A stretch of DNA of 64,000 bases. Source: Branchiostoma floridae. Taxonomy: Eukaryota > Chordata > Leptocardii > Amphioxiformes > Branchiostomatidae. Under the pieces are notes generated by a model that saw only the letters and a program-made list of their open reading frames with translations, did no database searches and was not told where the DNA came from. The stretch is from the NCBI RefSeq assembly GCF_000003815.2, contig NC_049984.1, positions 16,876,495 through 16,940,494 of the forward strand, in the 5' to 3' direction. The position numbers and the translations under genes are program-made. Position 1 is the first letter of the stretch, and every line of letters begins with the position of its first letter. Below are positions 1-9,100 of the stretch, one piece after another.

Positions 1-1128
1 GATGTCCAGTCATCTTTCTGTGTAAAAATTGAAATGTCGATTGATGTTAGGCAGTTGTATCCAGAAGATTTATTACTATAAAACCATTTAAGTTTTTTGT
101 AGCACTGTGGGTTTGCTGCTGAAAAAATGGTACCAAGACAACAGAAGGCAATGCAAACAGTTGCAGTGTGATAAGTGAAAACATAGCTGCATGAAAATAA
201 TGTAAAAATTTCCAAATTAACAGTACAATAGGATGAGAAGCTGAACCTTCCTCCCTTCCAGATCACTCCCTCCTCCTATCAAATTCCCTTCTGTTCTGAT
301 ATCATTTCTGGTCATGCATTGTGGTGTGGAGATGATATTTACAGCATGCACAAAGTTGAACATGCACACTAGAGCTTCCCCAGTAGACCTTTTACACCAT
401 GATCTAAAAAAATGTCTACAATGGACTAAATTCAGCTTCCAGTGCTCTCGATTGTGACAGCACAATGAAAAAAACTCGCGAATAGAGTTTTATGTATGGT
501 GCTGTTAAGTCAGAGCATTGGATGTCCAATTCTGTCTGTTGTGAGATGGTTTGAGAGCATTGTGTAACTGTTTTCAGTAGGACCTGAAACTTGCCAGATG
601 ACCCTTGGTTTTTGTGAGATTGACCCGATGACTGCCAATAATTTGTCTTTGCCTGTAACACTGCATGGTGCACGTTGTGCATGGTGTAACGGCAGTATGA
701 AGTAGTTAGCTCTACATAACATAACATGCATGCTTACTCTTGCAGCATTTCATTGTACATTGCAGAAGTGGTGTTGGGAAGGTGCGCAACAAGCAGTAGT
801 CAAGTGCTGCAACAGCAAACTGGCACTTCCACATGGCTATGTACCACTGTGAACGGGTGCCACCTAGTGATTTAAATATAAACTGCATGCAGGCACCCTT
901 TCCTTCCCACTTCCAGCTTCTCTTCACAAGAGCAACATTAAACATTGAATGTAACATGCGGCTGACTAGTCTTAACCATACGTAACCATAATTCACATCA
1001 CTCAAGGAAGATACCGGTTCGATCAAATTCTCTAATCGCCAACTGACATGGGATATATCTTAAGACTCAAGATCTAATACTTTCCTAACCATCTTTTCCT
1101 TCGTTTTTCTGCTATCTCTATTCCACAG
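1..1128 (+). other. Intronic sequence of an unidentified upstream gene
   Basis: This precedes the splice acceptor at 1127-1128 and ends in a pyrimidine-rich tract of about 45 bases before CAG, so it is read as intron of the plus-strand gene whose last exon follows. Several modest open frames on the minus strand look like chance: they have no recognisable motif and no coding-like third-base bias. No other feature is seen in it. Confidence 0.45.
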
Positions 1129-1129
1129 A

Positions 1130-1309
1130 AGCGATCTGAGAGCGAGACAAAGAATGCCCAGACCTCAGGCCTTTCCTGGGTCAAGCCAGGCTCCACTAAA
1201 GCCTTCAGCCGACAGGAAGCCTCGTCTTAGCGAGGCGCGGAAGGTCAAGGAGACGACGTCGGGCAGCCTGGTGATCACCACACTGACCAGAGACGTAGCC
1301 GACACATAG
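1130..1309 (+). CDS. Last coding exon of an unidentified gene (partial)
   Basis: A good acceptor (TTCCACAG, ending at 1128) opens a GC-rich block that stands out from its AT-rich surroundings. Two frames are open from it. One gives 33 codons and stops at 1228-1230. The other, used here, gives 59 codons ending in ITTLTRDVADT and stops at 1307-1309. I prefer the longer frame because third-base G/C stays very high after the stop of the shorter one, up to about 1300, where composition falls sharply. The peptide is basic and rich in Ser, Pro and Lys with no domain I can name, as in a disordered C-terminal tail. The rest of the gene lies to the left of the window. The function is unknown; what is reasonably sure is only that a plus-strand gene ends here. 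Confidence 0.45.
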   Translation, partial: SDLRARQRMPRPQAFPGSSQAPLKPSADRKPRLSEARKVKETTSGSLVITTLTRDVADT

Positions 1310-4300
1310 ATAGGTAGAGAACGATGTAGGCAGGTAAAGTTGTAAGCGCGGAGGAAGAAAGGACAGTGGTTTTACCCAATGGTTTTTAGGAAACGATTGA
1401 AGCCCCTTTGTGAAAGTTATTTTAAAAGGAATAGTCCTTTGTTTACAGTCCTCTTTCCCCTGTTTTAACTGTGACCTCAGCAAACAACAATGCATAGGTA
1501 ATACATGATTTTTGCCATCATTAGTACCATATGTAAAAAATAAGGGCTGTTCCATTTGAGAGCACAAAATTTCTTCCCCCTTTCAACATCCATGAAGCAT
1601 CCTCTTTCAGTAAAAAGATATCCTGACCAACCCTTCTCAGCTTAAATCGAAGATACCAAATTCAATGGCAATAGGTATTCAGTATCTGTGTCAAAGTTAC
1701 ATGTTAAAACTGGAGGACTGATGAACAAGACTATTTGGTGTACTTACAAATAGGGGTAACTTAGGATAGGTAACAGAGAATGAAGGAAATTGAAGCAGAG
1801 GTCTTTTTGGCCACAGCTTTTAAGAATATGCTGCAACTTTACAGAATGAAATGATGAATGTAACAGGTAGATATGCTAAAGAAAGGATGAAGGGAAGTTG
1901 TGGCCCAGGAGATGTGTTATGGAAGTGCAGTAAAGGCTTGGTGATGTGCAGTCAACTGAATTCTGTATGTAAAGAATCTAATGAAGAAGAAGAAAAAAAT
2001 GGTGCATTTTACCAGCAGTGGAAACTGGAATCACAAAAGAACTAATAACTCCTGCACACATAGAGGCAGGGTATGGGCTCTGAGAGCCTCCCATTCATTA
2101 TACATAAACAATTAAACAAAAAATATAGGTAAGCATATACAGATTGATGCTATTGTTGAAAAGCTTTGGTAAGAATACTAAGTACAATAAGAATGACCTG
2201 ACATGTCTTTGTTTATAATGTTATAGAACAGTTTGTGGAAACAGTTTGGGTTGTGCTATGATATATATCGTATTATTTCCATTGCTGAAATGTACATGTA
2301 ACATACAACCAACATTGTATGCAAGTAATAACCTCAAGTCAAGAAGAAAAGAAATGGCCAAGTTTGCAAAACTGCCATCAGCCAAGGCATAATTCTATGT
2401 GCAAGCATTACATATATAGAAGGTTTTACTAACTGGTGAGTGTGAAACCATAGTAGTAAGTTGTTAGCATAAAAAAAGTATCATTCCTATTAAACATGAC
2501 TGTTTTTACAGTTCTAGAAAAAAATATATGGGGAAATCAAAAGTACTGCTGCTGCCAAAAATGAACTAGGTAACTACTTCCCATCACAGATATAACCATC
2601 AAATATTCCACAAAAACAATCCTTGACTGTGCTCGTTTCACTGTTATGTCCTTAATATTGTTTCTGCCAACAATTGCAGATTGATATTGTGTGGGCACCA
2701 TCCTTTTTAGCTGACGCTTGCTTCCATACTGACACAGAACAAGTTGGTATGGGTGAGAATGAAAGTCAGTGCAAACTGAAAAGAGGATGGTGCCCTTGCT
2801 TAACACGAAGACCATTTATGTATCTGGAGAAGAAGGCTTGAAGGAGGAAAATTATAGATCTAATATCTTAAAGCACCCCTATAACAAAGCCTCTGTGCTG
2901 GAGTTGCCACATGTATAACTTCAACCTTGTTTAGGCTCATCATTCCATTTTGAAACTTACAGAAAACATCTGAATGATTTGAATTGTGGTATTTTCCAAC
3001 ATTTTGTAGGGTTGTACAAAAAAAGTGTCAAGACACTCTGGTTTTTTTAGTACATGCCAAAGCACACCATTGTAAGCACAATGTATAATAGATGTTCTCA
3101 CGTATATTTCTAATACCAATATCTCATTGTAAATAACATGAAAATTATTTAAATTGATTTTAAAATGCTCACAGGTGTATGGAGAGTACCGTCATGCTTT
3201 AGATATTGAAAATGAATTTTTGTAACCTATTTTTATTGGGCTTGTTGTGTAGCCATTTGTAAATGTTGCATGCTCTCAGCCATTATTTAATAATTGTATT
3301 TATGCCATTGATGCTTCTTCATTATTACAATTTGTGACTCTATGTACTGATGTTACCCAGGATAGCAGGTTTTATCATGTGTATAGGAAAACTTGAATGC
3401 TGGAAATTTGGAGAAACACTGACAGTCTGGAAACTCTTTTTTACTGTTTGAAGTTGAAGAATATCCCAATTTCAAAGTTATGACAACAATAAAATGGTAC
3501 AGAGATATACTCTTACAGTTCATAGAATTGATGTTTTACACGTAAAACTTTATGTTTAGCATAAAGATAAAACTTCAAGTGACTTCAAGTTTGTTAAATT
3601 TTCCAAACTGCCAGTGTCTTTCCAGACCTTAACTCGCCAGTGTTACTGTAACTTCAAGAAGTGAATTTTTACACTATATTGTATTACAGGCAATTAAGCT
3701 TTGGGTAGCACTGTCTTTTGGGACAATGTGTTGAATTTTCCATTTTATTAATTGCACTTCTGAGACTAAAAGAGAATGAATGAAATGCTTTACATAACCA
3801 AGCCTTTCAATATGATACCTCATAATTGACTTGAATAACTATGCTTTTGGCAGGGTTGAGTATAGGTTTGAATAACCTTGCCTCTTGTAGAGGTAGTTAT
3901 GGTATTAGAAGGGATGTGTAAGTTTTAGCAATGCAATGTTTTATCCAGAAATCGTTTTTAACTCCCTTGCTGCCTTTGGAAGGTTAGTTTGTTAAAGAAG
4001 GTGCGTAGGGCAGGTATGTTGTGAAACATGAGAAGCTTTTAAAGGGAAAGTAACTGACTTGAGAAGGTGAAGTAGAGTGCCTTTCCTGAGAAATTGAGGC
4101 TTGTTTTAAGGCTACTTTTATGCATTGTATCACAATGAATATTTTCAATTAAAAATGGTGTTTCTTACTTTGACGTCTTTTGTCTTATTACTTTAATCAA
4201 TTTGATAAGTGAAAGCATGCAGAGTTGACCTTAAATACAGTAATGTTAGGATTAAAAGAATTTTGTACATAAAAACAACAATTATCCTACAAACTTCCAA

Positions 4301-4897
4301 TGAGGTTATTTCAGAGTAAAAAGGTTTACCTATCTGGATTTCAAATAGAAGTCTTCTGCTTATCGATGATCTTCAGGACAACCTCCCTATCAATGTACAT
4401 GTAGCAGCAGAAAGAAGTTCAAGTTCTTTATTAATGAGTGATAAGTAGATATTAAGGCATTGGACACCCATGATATAAAGTGTTCTGTTCAATGTCTATC
4501 CCTATGTTTAGCTTTAATTTCGGGGGAAAGTGGTACAGCCAAACCTCCAGCAATCCTGACAAACAGCAAGAACAACAGCACACCAAATGCTGTTCAAGAA
4601 TGCTTTTACTATACCAGAGGCTGCAGTACAATGTGTTGCAAACCATGCATCTGGCCTCAAACTATTTAGGAATACAATCATGACTGAATACATCGGCAGG
4701 CTCACATCAATCAAGACATTGTATGATGATACTTGGAAACCTTTATTAATCTTTTTATTGCCACTGTTCAAATTTCTAACAGGAAGCTGTTTTGAGTTTG
4801 CATCTAATTTCTACTGGAGAATTTACGACAGATGTTGTATCTTTGCAGAGGTCTCAGATGGCCACAGAATGGCTTGTCCAAACACTTTTTCAACTTC
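1310..4897. other. Convergent 3' regions of the upstream gene and the UPF0598 gene
   Basis: About 3.6 kb of AT-rich sequence lies between two convergent stop codons (1309 on plus, 4898 on minus). An AATAAA at 3488-3493 on the plus strand is a possible polyadenylation signal for the upstream gene. On the minus strand, AATAAA at 4742-4747 lies about 150 bases after the UPF0598 stop. No further exon-like block is visible. Short open frames around 4450-4770 lie in this untranslated or intergenic sequence and look like chance. Confidence 0.4.
4742..4747 (-). terminator. Candidate polyadenylation signal of the UPF0598 gene
   Basis: TTTATT on the plus strand reads AATAAA on the minus strand, about 150 bases after the stop codon at 4898. 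A second AATAAA at 4427-4432 could serve a longer 3' UTR. Confidence 0.4.
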
Positions 4898-5373
4898 TCA
4901 AGTTGCTCTCAGTTCCTTTTTCTCTTCGTCAGTCATGAGATCCCACAGCTCATTAGTCAGCTGGACCTCCTGCCCCCTCCATAGAAACCCCACCGGTGGG
5001 GCGTACTCCCCCTCATCTCCGAACCTGAAGTCTCTACTCAGCTCTATAGCCAGGCTGGACTTGACCAACCCCACCCCTCCAACCTTCGCAGGTGCCGGGT
5101 GGTACACACGGCCGCTACGTGGTAACATGCACAGTTTGTCTGGGGAAAAGGGAAAAGTCAGTTTATCCCCTCCACCGTTGTACGACAGCACAGGCCCTGT
5201 GGTGTCATCTGAGTCCGTCGGTTCCAAGATGTGGGAGAACACGATAGGACGGTCGTCGCAGCGTATGAAGTTGCGCTCTCTACCGCAAGGAGAGAGGTAG
5301 GGGAAGTCTTCCGAGTACCTGGTCATGTCGTTGATCTTCAGTCTCTTGAAGAAGAATTCCAAGAACTTCTTAT
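4898..5373 (-). CDS. C8orf82: UPF0598 exon 3 (terminal)
   Basis: Acceptor CCCTACAG; carries residues 61-218, including the CGRERNFIRC and YHPAPAKVGGVGLV blocks. The stop TGA is at 4898-4900. Confidence 0.93.
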
Positions 5374-5775
5374 CTGTAGGGTGGGAAGGATGAAGAAAGA
5401 AACCGTTTGAAAGGAAGGCAAGTTTGGCAGGTAGGCAAACATCTAATTCTTGACGAAGAATTGGGATAATCTTCAAGCTTTGCTTACCTTTGAAACAAGT
5501 GACGAAGTTCTTGATTCTGGTGTCGTCCATGAACAACTGCAATTAAAAGTTTTCAAAAATATTACTAAAAGGAATAACACCTTTCACTGTAGATGGATTT
5601 AGAGCATAATTCAAAGGCCAAGAAGGGGAGGGGCTACTTTTACCTGTCCCTGGTGGTCGATGTAGTAGAAATACTCCCGAACTTTCGGTTCCGGGGCTTG
5701 TCCCTGTACATAACTCAGTGCACGATGCGCTCTTCTCAACCCTTGCACACTAGAACGTCTTATAATGTACCACAT
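4898..5775 (-). CDS. C8orf82: UPF0598 family protein (C8orf82-like), complete, 3 exons
   Basis: Three exons, 5775-5644, 5536-5488 and 5373-4898, join in phase to 218 codons, close to the human protein (about 216 residues). Known family: UPF0598, single-copy in animals, of unknown biochemical role. Seen: the first 20 residues contain five arginines and no acidic residue (RRSSVQGLRRAHRAL), like a mitochondrial targeting presequence, so matrix location is inferred. Then come the family hallmarks: REYFYYIDHQGQ (about 33-44), LFMDDTRIKNFVTCFK (45-60), SPCGRERNFIRC (about 88-99), DDRPIVF (100-106) and YHPAPAKVGGVGLVKSS (151-167). All splice sites are GT-AG. The start is the ATG at 5775, because the family N-terminus also begins Met-Trp and nothing upstream fits. 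It is divergent from KATNB1 across 379 bp, suggesting a shared promoter. Identity is firm; function is open. Confidence 0.93.
5488..5536 (-). CDS. C8orf82: UPF0598 exon 2
   Basis: A 49-nt exon with residues LFMDDTRIKNFVTCFK, between acceptor AATTGCAG and donor GTAAGC. Reading through the donor stays open into exon 3, which makes one long false frame; the family alignment (CFK followed by KFLxFFF) requires the splice. Confidence 0.92.
5644..5775 (-). CDS. C8orf82: UPF0598 exon 1
   Basis: 44 codons from ATG at 5775 to donor GTAAAA; Arg-rich presequence followed by SYVQGQAPEPKVREYFYYID, which matches the vertebrate N-terminal region closely. Confidence 0.92.
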
Positions 5776-5854
5776 CGTTGTTGTTAAGGCTTTCTGCGAT
5801 CACATTTGGTGAAAAACATCCAACAGACGAGACCCACTTGCGCAACTAAACATT

Positions 5855-5867
5855 TGACCTTTGACCT
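5855..5867 (-). promoter_or_regulatory. DR1 nuclear-receptor element
   Basis: Read on the minus strand this is AGGTCA A AGGTCA, two perfect half-sites with one-base spacing, the arrangement bound by HNF4, RXR heterodimers and COUP-TF. It lies in the divergent promoter, about 80 bp upstream of the UPF0598 start codon. Binding is inferred from the motif only. Confidence 0.4.
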
Positions 5868-5872
5868 AAAAG

Positions 5873-5900
5873 ACCGGAAGTTGAAATCCACACCGGAAGT
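5873..5900 (+). promoter_or_regulatory. Tandem ETS/GABP sites
   Basis: ACCGGAAGT occurs at 5873-5881 and again at 5892-5900, same orientation, 19 bp apart start to start. Paired CCGGAAGT sites are typical of GABP tetramer sites in bidirectional promoters. Confidence 0.5.
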
Positions 5901-6154
5901 ACACCTGTTGGCAGTGCATGACGGGATATATTCTGCTTGGCGCTCTCACAACTTCGGGTTGAAAGAGTTCAAAATTTTCTTGATAATTCACACCATTTCG
6001 CAACATTTCTGACATAAGTTGGTGTTTGCTAGTTTGATTTGAGGTCCCGGGGACTGCAGTTCATATTAGACTCTTCTGGAGCGTGAAAACATGCGCGCCT
6101 ACGCACTGGAAACTTGAAAGGAAGTCTAGGTAACGATACAACAAATTGTCAAAG

Positions 6155-6185
6155 ATGGCGGCCACCAAACGAGCATGGAAGTTAC
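6155..6185 (+). CDS. KATNB1: KATNB1 exon 1
   Basis: Encodes [10 protein letters not shown] plus one base (phase 1), then donor GTGAGT. The start codon is embedded in a YY1-type AAGATGGCGGC. Confidence 0.88.
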
Positions 6186-9100
6186 GTGAGTAATACAACC
6201 TTTCTAAACCTTCCTTTCAAGGCTAACCGTTTGTTTTTCAAGGTTTTAAGTGTGTCTAGAAGATGTAGGTTTTGTCTCCTTGATAAATACGGAATTTCTA
6301 CCCGTTTTCGAATGTTAACCGCCCGTTGACGTGCTAGTAAGTGGTTTGCTTTGGTTGCCAGACAGTGCTGACAGGGAAAAAAAAAAAAATCAACATTCCT
6401 GCATAAAAAAACACCGGTGGTTCATGTTCGAGCTCAATAGCTAACATTTAGTACTGCTTAAGATATCATCAGTACTTGTAAAATCGTAAGTAAACTTGGA
6501 AATTGTTGCCAAGAAGGGCTGTTATATATAGGTGTGAAATCTTGGGATCTAGAATTTCCAAGTACTTTGGACAATTTGACGTGGGAAAATTTATGTTACC
6601 AGGACTCCTGGAGATAATTGTCTTAATTTGTCAGCAATTGCTCACAATCATAGACTAACCTCTGTAGAATTGCACATCTGTGCACTGCGAGAAAATATAC
6701 TGTACTCGTCGGTCACATTCAATACAGTGTTTGGTTTCGAGACGACTCGGCACCTGAGACAACTCGGCCCTAGTCACGGCACCATACTTACTCGGCACAT
6801 AACTTTTATATTTTGCACTCGAAGAATGATAATTCTATCATTCCGGCAGCATAATAAGTGACATAAGAATGTAAAAATCAATCTCACCCCACGAGGTAAC
6901 GTTTTGGATACAAATTTTAGGATACAAGATCGTCCAATTCCAAAACATGTTGCGGGCCGCGCCGGCGACGCCATTTTTTAGTTGTTATATCGGCGTTCTT
7001 TCACGATGTCACTCTACTTCTCTTCTACTTTGACCGTGTTTGCAAGTTAGTACAAATGAAAATAGATGTAATAAGCAGTTCAATATATTTTTTGGTCATA
7101 GATTACAACTGTTTGTAGGTTTCAAAAACACGTTGAGATGACCGATCTGATATAGACAGAGCCTCGGCCGTTCAAAGTTTAATACCGCGAAGTGACGTTC
7201 AGAGCCTCAAAATGTCCGTAAAATTGTGCCGACTGTATGACTTACAAGTTATTGCAGTGAGAGAAATGTTTTGCAGTTAAACATGTTGCATTTCTCACAA
7301 ACCTTCACAATTTTATGTCATATTCTTGGTGCCCAGTTTTCCCACTTGGCTAGGTGCCGAGTCGTCCCAGGTGCCGAGTTGTCCTGATACCCAGTGTTTT
7401 ACTGTTTAAAGTTTAAGATAATAGTATTTTTGCAGAGTACTGTGATCCTTGTATCCCCATAAAGATATGGTTCATTGAATAAAATAAAATACAGCTGTTA
7501 CCCTTCACAGATTTAGGATAGATTGTAGCAAGGAGCATATAGGCTTTACGGAAACAAACTGTAGTGTTATCACAAACACTACAAGACAATCAGAGGTGGT
7601 AGACTTCACCCCTTTTCCATATTTGCCTTTGACCCTTCTAGTCCTACAGACAAATTACAAATTCCAGACTTCATGGTCCACGACTGTCCACCCCTTCAAA
7701 AACTCAAACAATACTCTACTTTCCTGGTTAGAATAACAATATTCCAAGTGATACTATCCGCATATATGTCCATTTCTTGTCATTAGCAATTGCAATTTGA
7801 GAGTTACAAATGAGCAACAAAAGACCAAGAGTTACAAAAGACCATTTATTTTTGACATTATGATTTTTTATCATGTTACAAGACTCACATTTTAGTATTG
7901 CAAAATGACAGATGAATTTAATGTGGCCCATGATAAAACAATGACCATTGCTTTGCATTATTATGCACCCTGCCATCTGTTGCCACCCCTAGGGATTGAA
8001 TCACATACTTCTGCTATTGTGTCACTATGCTATCTTGGGTCCCACAGAAATCCCTTTGGTGCAAAACAGGTTTATGTTGATTTCTAACAATACAAGAACT
8101 TTACAAAAATGCAGATGCTACATGTATGTTTTGAGAAGTTAACTTAATGTTCCCACATAATGCTAAAGACTTCCAATCAATTGCACCTCCCCCCCCCCCC
8201 CCCACACACACACATACACAGCTCAAATTATTTACTATCTTGTTTATGACAAATTTTGCATTGATATGGGGTTAACTAACAATTATGGCACCAAGAGCAA
8301 ATTTTACATGATAATGGTTTGTGTGTGTATGTGCATGTGCATGCATGCACAAAAAAAGGTTTGACCAGTTTGGGAAAACTGTTTTGTACTAACCCGAATG
8401 GAACAACAAGATGTTACAAAAGCTGTTAAAATGTGTTTAAAGCAGACCATTTTCAAGATCTTCTAGGCAGCTAGGATGCATGTTGTTTTTTGTCAATAGT
8501 TGTCTTGTTGTAATCAGTGATATTTATTCTATTTTCAGAGGAATTTGTGGCCCATGGGTCCAACGTGAACTGCCTGGCCCTGGGGTACAAGTCAGGCCGG
8601 GTCATGGTCACTGGAGGAGAGGACAAAAAGGTCAACATGTGGGCAGTGGGCAAGCCCAACTGTATCATGGTGGGTGATGTCTCCACTATTGTGAACCATG
8701 ATTTTGCAGTAGAAAGGGAACATAATTTGTACACATTTGTCCTAGCAGTTTTTTGCTGTCCTTCAATCATACTACCACCAATGTTAGGGATGTCCCTAGT
8801 AGCAGCTTCACAGCTGAACTCCTAGTAAGTTGGAAATTTGGGTACCCCTATTCAAGTCCAAGTCCTGGGGTCAGGACATCATAGTGGGGCTGCGGCGTCA
8901 TGTAAAGAGTGTTGGAGTCCCATTGCTCTATTTCTTTTGAAATCATTTCTTTGTAATTCTAGATAAAATCCTTGACAATACCGGAACCGGCGGTTGCTGT
9001 AGCAGTTTGTCTGTGGAAAATTGTCACTTTTCAGGTCCTCAATGCACAAGTACTCGTAGCTATTCTCTGTCGCTGCCTTGTACTTCTGCTTCTGCTGCAG

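Larger units (their letters stand above)
5776..6154. promoter_or_regulatory. Divergent promoter region, UPF0598 / KATNB1
   Basis: The 379 bp between the two divergent start codons must hold both 5' UTRs and probably a shared promoter. Visible motifs: a perfect DR1 nuclear-receptor element (TGACCT T TGACCT) at 5855-5867, two ETS/GABP-type sites (ACCGGAAGT) starting at 5873 and 5892, and a YY1-type AAGATGGCGGC at 6152-6162 covering the KATNB1 start codon. No TATA box is evident. GABP and YY1 sites are typical of bidirectional housekeeping promoters; their use here is inferred. Confidence 0.65.
6186..8538 (+). other. KATNB1: KATNB1 intron 1
   Basis: 2.35 kb of non-coding sequence. It contains a tRNA-like SINE remnant (minus, about 7975-8036) and a C15 run followed by CA repeats at 8189-8220. 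No exon is visible. Confidence 0.6.

Noticed and set aside
4587-5300. 237-codon plus-strand open frame
   Set aside because: It is antisense to exon 3 of the UPF0598 gene, whose protein family is recognised.
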